A DNA stretch of 53,141 nt from Clostridia bacterium (GTDB taxonomy: Bacteria > Bacillota > Clostridia > Oscillospirales > Acutalibacteraceae): the NCBI GenBank assembly GCA_017410195.1, contig JAFQRF010000040.1:1-53141 (forward strand). Direction: 5' to 3'. Below, piece by piece: positions 25,401-33,433 of this stretch. The position numbers were made by a program, and so were the translations under genes. The stretch's first letter is position 1, and each line of letters opens with the position of its first letter. The notes below the pieces were generated by a model. It was not told where the DNA came from and did not search any database. It saw only the letters and a list, made by a program, of their open reading frames with translations.

Positions 25401-26061
25401 CAGCGTTTACGTTGACTATGACTTCCTTGCAGATAAGGATCTCAACCAGACAATGCAGCTCTTCAAGGCAGTTCCTCTCCTCTACGGCGCAGACGTTGCT
25501 GTGGTTAAGGAAGAAGAGCCCTATTACAACCGTTCATACGAAACAGTTGTTAAGCGTACAATTATTCCCGAAACATCCAAACCCGCATCACCTTCAGAAG
25601 TTATCGGCTGGAACATCTATCACGTTGCTCCCGGCGCAGATCCCTTCACAGCAGAGTGGAAGCCCGGCTACAATGACGAGGGAACAACAATCGCAACAAC
25701 AACCATTATCTTCCAGCCCATCTGGCTCGCTCATAAGGATATGCTCTTCAGAGTATATGACACAGATGGCAACCTTGCACATGCACTCGGCAAGAACCTT
25801 AAGACATATTTCTGGAATGCAGGTGCAATTGTTGACAGCGCAAAGGATACAGCTATCAACAGAAATACTGATCTCTACATTGCATACATCCTCACAATGA
25901 GCATCGAAAACTGGAACTGGAGCGAGTTCTTCAACATTGAAATGTGGCAGAGTCTCACCCTCCGTTTCGATCCGTTCCCGATTCCCAGATCATGGCTTAC
26001 ATGGGAAGGCTTCAAGGGTCTCCTCGAAGCAATCGGCAACGCTCTCGGCAGTCTCCTTTAA
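22447..26061 (+). CDS. Large secreted protein with cohesin-like and InlB-type repeats (1204 aa)
   Basis: Very large exported protein. A Sec signal peptide (about 1-34, ending near APVASAEE) is followed by a region that resembles a cohesin/carbohydrate-module fold (about 60-260; DVLTVRLYVKSNM, FLVFDNDFFDV). Then come at least six beta-grasp repeats of the Listeria-Bacteroides (InlB B-repeat, Flg_new) type, with themes AxYTVNFY, KFAGWYNA, LYAYWS, YKFAGWTF and ASWEAQEYTLTFY. The last 45 residues are Trp-rich and hydrophobic (WNWSEFFNIEMWQ...WLTWEGFKGLLEAIG). No LPXTG motif. Likely a surface adhesin or scaffold, but the ligand is unknown. It has its own promoter and a strong terminator, so it is a single-gene unit. 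Confidence 0.85.
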   Translation: MSTMKKVISLMLCVAMLIGTFAIVGNIAPVASAEELSGAPLAGTNIDTYESLVAQYGTKADENGVTDGFIYVGAEVIESNGKITDGYVKPGDVLTVRLYVKSNMYTGDGNTFLVFDNDFFDVKLPAGETTAIDANGYTSNCPDGIKNINHPMIKQNASTHTITSITMSNANNLIKKQCGFSEKYLSEHDLIKSSIVYSIDGAQKPYTMTSDEWLFSYEVKVKEGLKDGDQGLIDSPKTLWQANKLDTGKHDAKKEGNFSVRHITETGIEKIDQMTGAACKMSTQMDNGVLDHFILDVTHTLTIGEGEATTYTAKFYAEDEETVISTKDTYEVGQKAEFPESVENQIGWAIVREGSSAPGTILYPAEDGTYDYTMKEADVDFLRILSTKKYPVKISLGAQLFGSEYDVKVDETKLEGTGIEFLKDEMAFRIMLPIGGSFDLASIPEGAVVKDGNEITGWDTTTVAAPSTLEGTVLTLNAVNGAMGTDITVSSKAIWATAEYTVNFYLNKEAVEGEPLKTLTGVKYNDTVGFGKYTDETGKTYTIDGLVTDKKFAGWYNAANDELIASADNIRYTYSDDLNLYAYWSDYKNSATFMVRDYENGKWVEYDYFPDRAEGESAKISESDVEKTIAGACADESISFKNLYTTDPDKITDGNYKDYQVAGILQLAPGVYGTSEITYSGNQVYYIATTKSYEVTWKAPAYDEATNSFDESKATVISTDKVTTAVYAGNGDPYAAVSKPQNAAAPVGYELASWKNAATGEAVELNANGAYAVSDENVTLIATYALVNYPIAFNLRNSATSDIVMLDGTVTLGGSIEIKDAKFTLKGEASALPEIGLENDKQPAGGYTLPDGYKFAGWTFGIDANAEAITFPVKLTADIIRKNFANGAIQINASWEAQEYTLTFYILNAEGNEELFNTYKVKAGADLSAYKTTSAEVVAAINAKAPAGKTFSQIWINKETNTTDTMTKMPAKDVNYVASYGTSTISVYVDYDFLADKDLNQTMQLFKAVPLLYGADVAVVKEEEPYYNRSYETVVKRTIIPETSKPASPSEVIGWNIYHVAPGADPFTAEWKPGYNDEGTTIATTTIIFQPIWLAHKDMLFRVYDTDGNLAHALGKNLKTYFWNAGAIVDSAKDTAINRNTDLYIAYILTMSIENWNWSEFFNIEMWQSLTLRFDPFPIPRSWLTWEGFKGLLEAIGNALGSLL

Positions 26062-26090
26062 TCGGAAGATAAACCGAAAATAAATTTTTC

Positions 26091-26122
26091 AGCCCCCGTG
26101 CATTTATGCATGGGGGCTTTTG
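26091..26122 (+). terminator. Intrinsic terminator after the 22447 gene
   Basis: AGCCCCCGTGCAT paired with ATGCATGGGGGCT (one internal mismatch), TT loop, then TTTTG. Confidence 0.9.
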
Positions 26123-26167
26123 CTGTTTATGAGGCTTAATGCAATTTAAAATAACAGGAAATTTTGG

Positions 26168-26196
26168 TTGTAAAAATTCTTATATTGTTTTATAAT
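26168..26196 (+). promoter_or_regulatory. Sigma-A promoter of the MFS operon
   Basis: TTGTAA (26168-26173), 17-bp spacer, perfect TATAAT (26191-26196), about 30 bp before the start codon. Confidence 0.75.
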
Positions 26197-26229
26197 AATT
26201 TTATAAATTTTTGTTAAGGAAAGATATGT

Positions 26230-27624
26230 ATGAAAACAACCGAAAAAATCTTAAAGAGCGAAAATCGGGAGATTGAAAGATTGAAAAAAATGCAGAGCCG
26301 CAGTTCGGGCAGCAAATATTTTTTGGTTCTGCTCGTTCTAATTGCAATTGTCAATATTCTTGATGAGGTAACAAGTAATCTGACCGTTACGGTGCAGTCC
26401 TCGTTTGTGACGGAATTTTTTGTAAATAATCCGTTTATGGGTAAGTATTATACCTACGAAGACGGGCTGGCTTTTCATTCCGGCATCGGCGTTTTTACTT
26501 ATGTTCTGGGTTTGTTTACTCCGTTTTATAAGGCTCTTGCCGATAAATGGGGAAGAAAACCGCTTTTTGTGCTTTCAACACTCGGAATGGCGCTCGGACT
26601 TTTGGTTATCCACCTGTCGTCGAGCTACATAATGTTCCTTGTCGGCTTTGCAATCATCAGCTTTTTTATGGGCCACGACATTCAGATTATATATATTCTC
26701 GAAGAAGCTCCCGATAGGCACCGCGCAAAAATTTACAGCTTCCTCAAAAGCTTTGGAATTCTCGGAGTTATCCTTATTCCAACGCTCCGCGACATGCTGA
26801 TGGGCAACGATGCAACAAAGTGGCGTGAAATTTTCCTCGTTCCTGCACTTATCGGTTTTGCAGCGGTAATTCTTGTTATGCTTTTTGCGAAGGATACTAA
26901 GGTTTTCATCAACGAAAGAATAGAATATCTTTCGCGTCCGTATGAGGAGAGGCAAGCGGAGAAGATTTTCAAAAAGCAGCAGAAGCAGGCTCAGAGAAAC
27001 CAGTCGGGTGTTTTCAACGGCGTAAAATATATTTTCGCAAATCCCGATACAAAAATGCTGATTATTTCACACATCATTTTTGATGCGGCAATGCCTGCAA
27101 TCGCACTTTATTTTGAATCCTCGATGCACCGCGCAGGGATGAGTACAAGCGAAATAACCAAGGCTCTTTTTATGGTACCCGTAATTTATGCTTTAATAAC
27201 CTTCCTTTCGGGATTTATCGCCGATAAGGCAGGAAGAAAAACAACGGTTACCCTCTTTTCCTTAACATGCGTAACGGGTTATATTCTTTTTGTTGCGGGA
27301 ATTCTCAGCGGTTGGAATCCGTACCTTGTCGGCTCGTTCGCCGGGCTTTACCAGGGTTCATACTGGATTGGCAGAGACTACATGAATGTTATGATGACCG
27401 AAAAGGTACCGACGGATATCCGTGCATCGGTTGTCGGCGCAGAGGGACTACTGGTTATCATCGGCCTTGTTGTCGGATATGCAAGCATAATAGTCGGTAT
27501 GATGATTATGCCTATCTGGTGGGCTTGTCTTGCAATCTCAATCCCTGCAGTCGGCGTTGCCGCCGTTATGTTTACCCTTAAAGTCAAAGAAACCAAGGGT
27601 GCAAACCTTGATGAAATAGAATAA
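26230..27624 (+). CDS. MFS transporter (464 aa)
   Basis: Major facilitator with about 12 membrane segments. A 35-residue charged N-terminal tail is followed by YFLVLLVLIAIVNILDEV (TM1). The MFS loop-2 signature appears as ALADKWGRKPLFV and again in the second half as FIADKAGRKTTVT. A long charged central loop (YEERQAEKIFKKQQKQAQRNQ) separates the halves. It is co-transcribed with a phosphodiesterase-like gene 18 bp downstream. Substrate unknown; sugar or sugar-phosphate ester uptake would fit the neighbourhood. Confidence 0.9.
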   Translation: MKTTEKILKSENREIERLKKMQSRSSGSKYFLVLLVLIAIVNILDEVTSNLTVTVQSSFVTEFFVNNPFMGKYYTYEDGLAFHSGIGVFTYVLGLFTPFYKALADKWGRKPLFVLSTLGMALGLLVIHLSSSYIMFLVGFAIISFFMGHDIQIIYILEEAPDRHRAKIYSFLKSFGILGVILIPTLRDMLMGNDATKWREIFLVPALIGFAAVILVMLFAKDTKVFINERIEYLSRPYEERQAEKIFKKQQKQAQRNQSGVFNGVKYIFANPDTKMLIISHIIFDAAMPAIALYFESSMHRAGMSTSEITKALFMVPVIYALITFLSGFIADKAGRKTTVTLFSLTCVTGYILFVAGILSGWNPYLVGSFAGLYQGSYWIGRDYMNVMMTEKVPTDIRASVVGAEGLLVIIGLVVGYASIIVGMMIMPIWWACLAISIPAVGVAAVMFTLKVKETKGANLDEIE

Positions 27625-27642
27625 GGAAGGGAGATGCTTCAA

Positions 27643-28407
27643 GTGAAAACTATTTTGATTTTACCCGACGGAATGAGACCTGACTCTTTGGCAAATATTG
27701 AAAAAGCGCAAAAAATAATGAAACAGTCGTCATATACTCTCGATGCACAGACAGTATATCCTTCCGTTACTCTGCCATGCCATATTTCGCTTTTTCACAG
27801 CGTGACTCCCGAAAGGCACGGCACGACTACCAACACCTATATGCCTCAGGTCAGACCCGTCAACGGTCTTTGTGAGGTGCTAAAGCAGGCGGGTAAGAAG
27901 TGTGCGATTTTCTATAACTGGGAGGAAATCCGTGATGTTTCCCGTCCGGATTCAATTGCTCATTCGTGTTTTTACGCAGGCAGAAGAATCGGCTATAAGC
28001 AGGCGGGCGAGGAGCTTACCGATGCCGCAATCAAATATCTTAAAAAATATGATACCGATTTTACCTTCATCTATTTCGGCTATCCCGATATGCAGGGTCA
28101 CAACTTCGGCTGGATGACTGATGAATATACGGAAGCTGTTCAGAGCAGCTGGGATAACATCGAAAAGCTGATGAATGAGCTTGGAGATGAATATACATAT
28201 ATTATTACTGCCGACCACGGAGGGCATGACAGAACCCACGGCACGGATATGCCTGAGGATATGCTGATTCCCGTGATTATTAAAGGCAATAATTTTGAAA
28301 AGGGCAAGAACCTCGGAAAAATCAATATTATGGATATTGCGCCGACTGTTGCAACGCTTCTCGGCGTTCGGCCCGATGAGGAATGGGAAGGCAAAAGCCT
28401 TATATAA
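27643..28407 (+). CDS. Alkaline phosphatase superfamily / type I phosphodiesterase-nucleotide pyrophosphatase (254 aa)
   Basis: Small AlkP-fold metal hydrolase. The two-zinc site is visible: ILPDGMRPDS (Asp), the nucleophile Thr in YPSVTLPCH, YPDMQGHNFGW (Asp, His), ITADHGGHDRTHG (Asp-His, His). Likely hydrolyses a phosphodiester or phosphomonoester; no signal peptide, so it acts in the cytosol. Start: GTG at 27643, with GGAG 9 nt upstream; the in-frame ATG at 27634 abuts that GGAG and is less likely. Second gene of the MFS operon, so it may process the imported compound. Phosphonoacetate hydrolase-like or nucleotide pyrophosphatase activity cannot be decided. Confidence 0.87.
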   Translation: MKTILILPDGMRPDSLANIEKAQKIMKQSSYTLDAQTVYPSVTLPCHISLFHSVTPERHGTTTNTYMPQVRPVNGLCEVLKQAGKKCAIFYNWEEIRDVSRPDSIAHSCFYAGRRIGYKQAGEELTDAAIKYLKKYDTDFTFIYFGYPDMQGHNFGWMTDEYTEAVQSSWDNIEKLMNELGDEYTYIITADHGGHDRTHGTDMPEDMLIPVIIKGNNFEKGKNLGKINIMDIAPTVATLLGVRPDEEWEGKSLI

Positions 28408-28410
28408 CAA

Positions 28411-28440
28411 AACAACCTCTGCAAAACGCAGAGGTTGTTG
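28411..28440. terminator. Bidirectional terminator between convergent genes
   Basis: CAACCTCTGC (28413-28422), AAAAC loop, GCAGAGGTTG (28428-28437); A-rich left and TTG-rich right flanks serve both directions. Confidence 0.88.
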
Positions 28441-28454
28441 TCATATACAGATCT

Positions 28455-30854
28455 TTATTTATGCATACCGAGAATTTCTTCAATCGGTTCTCTGAAATCC
28501 TTTGAAACGTTGGGCAGGGATTTGCCGTTTTTGAGGAACTTTGTGAAGAGCATGCCCTTGCGGTCGGTTGACATCTGGAATTTTGAGATGAGCTTTGTAA
28601 GTTCTTCGGTTTTGTCGGCATTGGTGAGATAGGAGCAGTTTCCTGCGATAATCTCAACCGTTGCGGAGTTGCTTGCAGTAACAACAACTTCGAGCGTTTT
28701 GCCCTTGATGATTTGGGCATCTGCACTCTTGCCGTCAATGCTGACGGTGACAACCGCATCGGTAATATCTTTGAGCTTTATGATGTATGTTCTCTTTTCG
28801 GGAGCAACGGAGCTGTCGCCCTCGGATTTCTTTATTGTGAAATTAACCTTGTTTCCGCTTTCGGCAACGGTGAAATCTGTTTTGAGATATTCGCCGTTCT
28901 GATATGAGAGGGTTTCACCGTCGTCTTCATAAAGAGTGAAGGTATTGTTGCCTCTGTAAACGAGAAGCTCAAGCTTTTCGGGGTTTGAGCAGTCGTTCGT
29001 TCTGTCGTTGGTGTCCATCGGGATAATTGCGCCCTCTTTTGCGAGAACGGGGATGGTTTCAATGTCTCTGAACATCTTGACAAAGCGGTTGCCTTCGTAA
29101 ATTCTGCCCGTGAAAATATCGGTATATCTTCCTTCGGGAATCCAGACATTCACGCCGGCAAGGTTTGTTTTTGCGGATGTATGCTCGGTTATCGGAGCAA
29201 CGATAAGCTCTGTGCCGAAGAAGAATTCGTTTCTGCATTCGTATGCGCTCTTATCTTCGGGATAAGCGTAGTACATCGGCTCGCAAATTGCTCTGCACTC
29301 GGTGTGAGTGCGGTAATTCATTGTGTAAATATAGGGGAGGAGCTTGTGGCGGAGTCGGAGAGCATCCGTTGCGATTCTTTGGACGGGACCGCTGAATTTC
29401 CACGGCTCTTTGCCTGCAAATTCGTTGTTGGTTGAGTGCAGACGCATAACGGGGCTGAATACTCCGAGCTGCACCCAGCGCAGATAAAGCTCATCATCTC
29501 TCTTACCCATGCAGTGACCGCCGATATCGTGGCTCCACCAGGGGTAGGCAACGTTTGAGGCGGTTGCGGTGAATCCCGGTTGGAAGTCGAGGCTTTTCCA
29601 CGTCTGTGTGGTGTCGCCGCTGAAGCCGAGGGGATATCTTTGGCTGCCCGCACCGCAGAAACGGGAAAGAATAAGCGGTCTGTGATTATCCTTTGCGTTG
29701 TCAAGGAAATGATAGTGGTTGAGCGCCCAGAGGGGGTCAAGACCGGGGGTTTTCGTATTCTTGCCCTGCTGCCAGTCAATCCACCAGAAGTCAACTCCTG
29801 CGTTTTCAAGCGGATGATGGAGGATGTCAAAATAATTCTCGGTGAATTTTTTATCGGTTATGTCAAATGCAACGGGTTTCTTTTCCTTCGGATTCTGACC
29901 CATTGCCTTGCACATATCCTCATACTGGTCCTCAAACCAGCGTACACCCATTGACGGATGAATGTTGAAGGTGACGTGATAATTGTCGTCCTTGAGCTTT
30001 TTGATAAAGCCGTAGGGGTCGGGGAAAAGCTCGGTGTTAAAGCTGTAACCCGTCCAGCCGACTGACCATACGTCATAGACATATTCCATGAAATTCAGAT
30101 GCTTTGATACCTTATGGGCATCCTTGCCGAATTTCTCTTTGATTTTAACCCAATGCCAATCCATGTCAACCGTTGCAACGGTGATGGGGATTTCCTCTTT
30201 CTTGAATTTATCCATGAGGCTAAGGTATTCAGCCTGTGAATAATCCTTGTATCTGCTCCACCAGTTGGAGAGAGCGTATCTCGGAATGAGAGGAACTTTG
30301 CCCGTGAGCTTATATAAATCGGTTGTTGCGCCGATATAGTCGTTGCCGTAGGCAAAATAATATTCGTCTTTTCCCTTGTTATCCTTGGGAAGAATCGAGC
30401 CGTCGGGCTTGATGGCGAGGGTTTTGCTGTCGTCAAGCACGGCAACGCCGTTCTTTGAGCAAACACCATCGGTAAGCTTTATGATACCTGCGGTGATATC
30501 GAGTGTTCTGCAGGTACCCTTGAGGTTGCCCGATTTATAGTTTTTGACGGTCCTTCCGTCCTTGAGTTTAATGCGGAGCATTTTATTTGACTTGAATGAA
30601 TAAACAAAGGTTGCGCCCGAGGTTTTGATTTCAACAATACCGTCAGACTCTTTTGTTTCAAACTCCGCTTTGCAGAAGTCGCGGAACCATACGCTCTGGG
30701 TAGGCTCATCGCAGAATTTTCCTTCGCTCTGCACCTCAACACGCAGAAGGCAGGGCGTAATAACGGTAAGTCTTGTTTTGCCTTTTGTTATTGTTTGCTT
30801 TTTATCCGCAACGGGAGAGCAGTCAATCTTAAATCTTTTTGAAAAGTTATCCAT
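28455..30854 (-). CDS. Glycoside hydrolase family 31 (alpha-glucosidase/alpha-xylosidase type), 799 aa
   Basis: Retaining alpha-glycosidase. An N-terminal beta-sandwich (1-190) precedes the (beta/alpha)8 catalytic domain, with the nucleophile Asp in VDFWWIDWQQG and the acid/base Asp in GFSGDTTQTW; RFCGAGSQRYPLG and WWSHDIGGH also match GH31. A C-terminal DUF5110-like domain follows (LYEDDGETLSYQNGEY). No signal peptide, so the substrate must be an imported oligosaccharide. AAGGGGG gives a strong ribosome binding site, and a consensus promoter lies 31-59 bp upstream. It diverges from a DUF2804 gene. The WWIDW nucleophile context differs from classic starch enzymes; linkage specificity is unknown. 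Confidence 0.94.
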   Translation of the reverse strand: MDNFSKRFKIDCSPVADKKQTITKGKTRLTVITPCLLRVEVQSEGKFCDEPTQSVWFRDFCKAEFETKESDGIVEIKTSGATFVYSFKSNKMLRIKLKDGRTVKNYKSGNLKGTCRTLDITAGIIKLTDGVCSKNGVAVLDDSKTLAIKPDGSILPKDNKGKDEYYFAYGNDYIGATTDLYKLTGKVPLIPRYALSNWWSRYKDYSQAEYLSLMDKFKKEEIPITVATVDMDWHWVKIKEKFGKDAHKVSKHLNFMEYVYDVWSVGWTGYSFNTELFPDPYGFIKKLKDDNYHVTFNIHPSMGVRWFEDQYEDMCKAMGQNPKEKKPVAFDITDKKFTENYFDILHHPLENAGVDFWWIDWQQGKNTKTPGLDPLWALNHYHFLDNAKDNHRPLILSRFCGAGSQRYPLGFSGDTTQTWKSLDFQPGFTATASNVAYPWWSHDIGGHCMGKRDDELYLRWVQLGVFSPVMRLHSTNNEFAGKEPWKFSGPVQRIATDALRLRHKLLPYIYTMNYRTHTECRAICEPMYYAYPEDKSAYECRNEFFFGTELIVAPITEHTSAKTNLAGVNVWIPEGRYTDIFTGRIYEGNRFVKMFRDIETIPVLAKEGAIIPMDTNDRTNDCSNPEKLELLVYRGNNTFTLYEDDGETLSYQNGEYLKTDFTVAESGNKVNFTIKKSEGDSSVAPEKRTYIIKLKDITDAVVTVSIDGKSADAQIIKGKTLEVVVTASNSATVEIIAGNCSYLTNADKTEELTKLISKFQMSTDRKGMLFTKFLKNGKSLPNVSKDFREPIEEILGMHK

Positions 30855-30884
30855 AATATACCCCCTTGATTTTATTACATATTA

Positions 30885-30913
30885 ATTATATATTTTTGGG
30901 GGAGCAATGTCAA
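30885..30913 (-). promoter_or_regulatory. Perfect consensus sigma-A promoter for the GH31 gene
   Basis: Leftward TTGACA (30913-30908), 17-bp spacer, TATAAT (30890-30885). Confidence 0.9.
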
Positions 30914-30975
30914 TAAACTGTTGCGGGTCATATGCCGATTAAGTCTGAAGAATTCAAACTTTTATGCAATCGCTG

Positions 30976-31004
30976 TTTACAAATCGGTATTTTTATATTA
31001 TAAT
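30976..31004 (+). promoter_or_regulatory. Sigma-A promoter for the DUF2804 gene
   Basis: TTTACA (30976-30981), 17-bp spacer, TATAAT (30999-31004). Confidence 0.85.
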
Positions 31005-31038
31005 TACTAATAGACAATTTTGTATGGAGGGAAGTAAA

Positions 31039-32130
31039 ATGACAACCGAAAGAACCTATGTTCCGTTTAATCAATGGAAAGAAAAATCCAAACAAACCGA
31101 ATACACGGAACCTACTCCGCTTCTTGCACCCGACGGAACTCTTCTTGCCAAGGGCTGGGCAAGGCGCAATGTTTTTGAATATAACAGAGATTATGTCAAA
31201 TCCGGCATTATGAGCCGCAAGGAATGGGATTTTTATCAGGTATGCAACGGCAAGTATATGGTTCAGGTTAACTTTGCCAACATTCATATCGGCGGCTTTG
31301 TCGGTGCAAAGATTGTTGACATCGAAAAGGGCGAGGTTATTGTTGATACCATTCAGTATTTCCTCGGCACCAACAAGCATGTTCCCCCTGCAAAGGGCGA
31401 CGTTCCCAACAGATATAAGGATAAGGTCGGCAAGGCTGAATTCGATTTTGATACAAAAGAAACTTCAAGAAGACTGTGGTACAAGGTTGACCATAAAGGA
31501 ATTCCCGTTGAATGCGACTTCACAATGGATATCATGCCCGGTCAGGAAAACATAACAACCGTTCTTCCCTTTGACGAGAGCGACAAAAAGTATTTTATGA
31601 CAACCAAGCAGATGTGCATGCCCTGCGAAGGAACCTTCAAGGTTGGCGGCGATACATATGTTTTTTCAAAGGCGGACACCTTCTGCTGCCTTGACTGGGG
31701 CAGAACGAATACTGTTCATAAAATGGTATGGTATTGGGGCTGCGGCTCATCATATGTAACCGGTCCCGACGGCAACCAGCATCTTTTCGGATTTGAAATC
31801 ACATGGGCGATCGGCAATGAATCAAACGCAACGGAAACCTGCCTTTTCTATGACGGAAAAGCGCATAAAATCGGCGCTGTTGATGTTGAAACCTTCCCGA
31901 AGCCCGATAAATATATGGAGCCGTGGAAAATAATCTCCGAGGACGGCAGATTCAATCTCACGATGAAGCCCTTCTTTGATTATCATACCGACCTTGACAT
32001 GAAAATCGGCAGAATGAATACCCACCAGGTTCACGGACTGTGGAGCGGCGACGTTACTCTTGACGACGGAACAAAACTTGAAATTAAAGATATGTATGCC
32101 TTCTGTGAGTATGTTGAAAACAGATGGTAA
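31039..32130 (+). CDS. DUF2804 family protein (363 aa)
   Basis: Cytosolic beta-rich protein of the DUF2804 family, which has no established function. Recognisable stretches are LLAPDGTLLAKGWARRN, the KEWDFYQVCNGKYMVQV core and ADTFCCLDWGRTNTVHKMVWYWGCGSS. Start at 31039 is set by TGGAGGG; an upstream in-frame ATG (30964) lies in the promoter. It diverges from the GH31 glycosidase with separate strong promoters, and a bidirectional terminator closes the gene. The context hints at carbohydrate metabolism, but that is inference only. Confidence 0.85.
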   Translation: MTTERTYVPFNQWKEKSKQTEYTEPTPLLAPDGTLLAKGWARRNVFEYNRDYVKSGIMSRKEWDFYQVCNGKYMVQVNFANIHIGGFVGAKIVDIEKGEVIVDTIQYFLGTNKHVPPAKGDVPNRYKDKVGKAEFDFDTKETSRRLWYKVDHKGIPVECDFTMDIMPGQENITTVLPFDESDKKYFMTTKQMCMPCEGTFKVGGDTYVFSKADTFCCLDWGRTNTVHKMVWYWGCGSSYVTGPDGNQHLFGFEITWAIGNESNATETCLFYDGKAHKIGAVDVETFPKPDKYMEPWKIISEDGRFNLTMKPFFDYHTDLDMKIGRMNTHQVHGLWSGDVTLDDGTKLEIKDMYAFCEYVENRW

Positions 32131-32136
32131 AATTTA

Positions 32137-32167
32137 TTAAGGGGCTGTTTTTACAGCCCCTTAATTT
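32137..32167. terminator. Bidirectional terminator
   Basis: Perfect 12-bp stem TTAAGGGGCTGT / ACAGCCCCTTAA with a TTTT loop (32137-32164). The remaining gap up to 32270 holds nothing else I can support. Confidence 0.88.
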
Positions 32168-32270
32168 GCTATGAATATACAAGTGTTAATTTAATAATAA
32201 AATTTGCTGCGTTGGCTTCATCCGGCGAGGAAGCGGTACGTAGGACTAAGGATTGAATTCGGGAAGTTTT

Positions 32271-33116
32271 TTAACTTGTCCTCTTCCAGTGAAAAAGATA
32301 TTGCTGGGCGATGCCGCGGGTGCCGCTTATGCATTCGGGCAGTCCGTCGGGATAATCCTCGGCAAGAATGCGCTTGACCCACACGTCAATCGGGAAAGCA
32401 TCCACCTTGCCGCAGCCGTAAAGAAGCGTACATTGCGCAACCTTTTCGCCGACACCTTTAATTTTTATCAGCTCATCTCTGCCCTCGTCTATACTTGTTT
32501 CGGGCAGAAGAATTTTTTCAAAATCAATTTCGCCGTTTGCAACTTTTTGTGCGGCATCAATTATATATTTTGCTCGGAAGCCCGCCCTTATCGGTGCAAG
32601 ACCCTCAATTCCTGCCGCTGCAACTCTTTCCGGGGTCGGAAATGAATAGTCGTCATCGCCGAGATGCTCGCCCAACAGACGGCAAAGGCGGTCAACGATG
32701 CCTTTAATTCGGGGGATATTATTATTCTGGGATATAATAAATGAACAGAGTGCCTCCCACGGCTCCTGACGGAGAAGTCGGATTCCGTAGCATTCGGTGA
32801 CGGCTTTTGAAAGCTGTTCATCATTTTTAAATCTTTCGCAGAGAGCATTGTAATCACGGTCAAGGTCGAAATATGGAACCCAGATTTTTTCGAATTCTTC
32901 CTCAGTTACTCCGATGAACTCAACGCCGTTTTCCGTTTCACGCAGGGTAAGCGGTCTTGAGAAAGCAACTCCGTGCCAATCGCCGTTTTCGGTCTGCGAC
33001 CAGCGGAAAGCCTGACCGCAGTCGAGTGTCAGTCCGACATTGAAGCAAGGGATGTTTATTACGATGTTTTCACCGTTTTTTACGAAATTTTTTTCGGCAA
33101 TCATAGAATTCTCCAA
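32271..33116 (-). CDS. ogg: 8-oxoguanine DNA glycosylase (OGG1-like), 281 aa
   Basis: Base-excision repair glycosylase/lyase that removes 8-oxoguanine. An N-terminal OGG domain (LTLDCGQAFRWSQ) is followed by the HhH-GPD fold: the hairpin LIKIKGVGEKVAQCTLLYG contains the catalytic Lys, and the Asp lies in DAFPIDVWVKRIL. SFIISQNNNIPRIKGIVDRL is also typical of bacterial OGGs. It lies 580 bp from an endonuclease III gene in the same orientation, so two oxidative-damage glycosylases are near neighbours, split by the 33434 gene on the other strand. Confidence 0.92.
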   Translation of the reverse strand: MENSMIAEKNFVKNGENIVINIPCFNVGLTLDCGQAFRWSQTENGDWHGVAFSRPLTLRETENGVEFIGVTEEEFEKIWVPYFDLDRDYNALCERFKNDEQLSKAVTECYGIRLLRQEPWEALCSFIISQNNNIPRIKGIVDRLCRLLGEHLGDDDYSFPTPERVAAAGIEGLAPIRAGFRAKYIIDAAQKVANGEIDFEKILLPETSIDEGRDELIKIKGVGEKVAQCTLLYGCGKVDAFPIDVWVKRILAEDYPDGLPECISGTRGIAQQYLFHWKRTS

Positions 33117-33229
33117 ACTGTAATATTATGATTTTTAAAGCGGAAATATTGCCATAATTTCATCGACAAATTCCAACATTTTGTAAAGAATGTACAACCT
33201 TTTGTATATTCTAAAAGTGAAAAATAAAG

Positions 33230-33305
33230 TTTTCCACGCAGTAAAACCCATGTTTTGAGCGGTTTTTAACCCGAGTTATACACCTTTTCCACACAGTTAT
33301 CCACT
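33230..33305 (+). other. Cluster of four same-direction DnaA-box-like 9-mers
   Basis: TTTTCCACG (33230-33238), TTATACACC (33276-33284), TTTTCCACA (33285-33293) and TTATCCACT (33297-33305) match the DnaA box TTATNCACA at 7, 8, 8 and 8 of 9 positions, all in one orientation. The 110 bp to the left are AT-rich. This is the main content of the 33117-33433 gap. No dnaA or dnaN is nearby. Confidence 0.45.
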
Positions 33306-33433
33306 TTTTTGGCTGAAAAGTCCGTTATACTGATTGTATATTTCACACAACAATTAATATGATTCTGAAAGGAATAAACAAGCATTTCCATGCCAAAAAT
33401 AACAGAGAAATCAAGAAAAAGGGGTATTCGGAA

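Noticed and set aside
33359-33433. ATG start for the small membrane protein
   Set aside because: No ribosome binding site; the TTG at 33434 has AAGGGG at good spacing. Not fully excluded.
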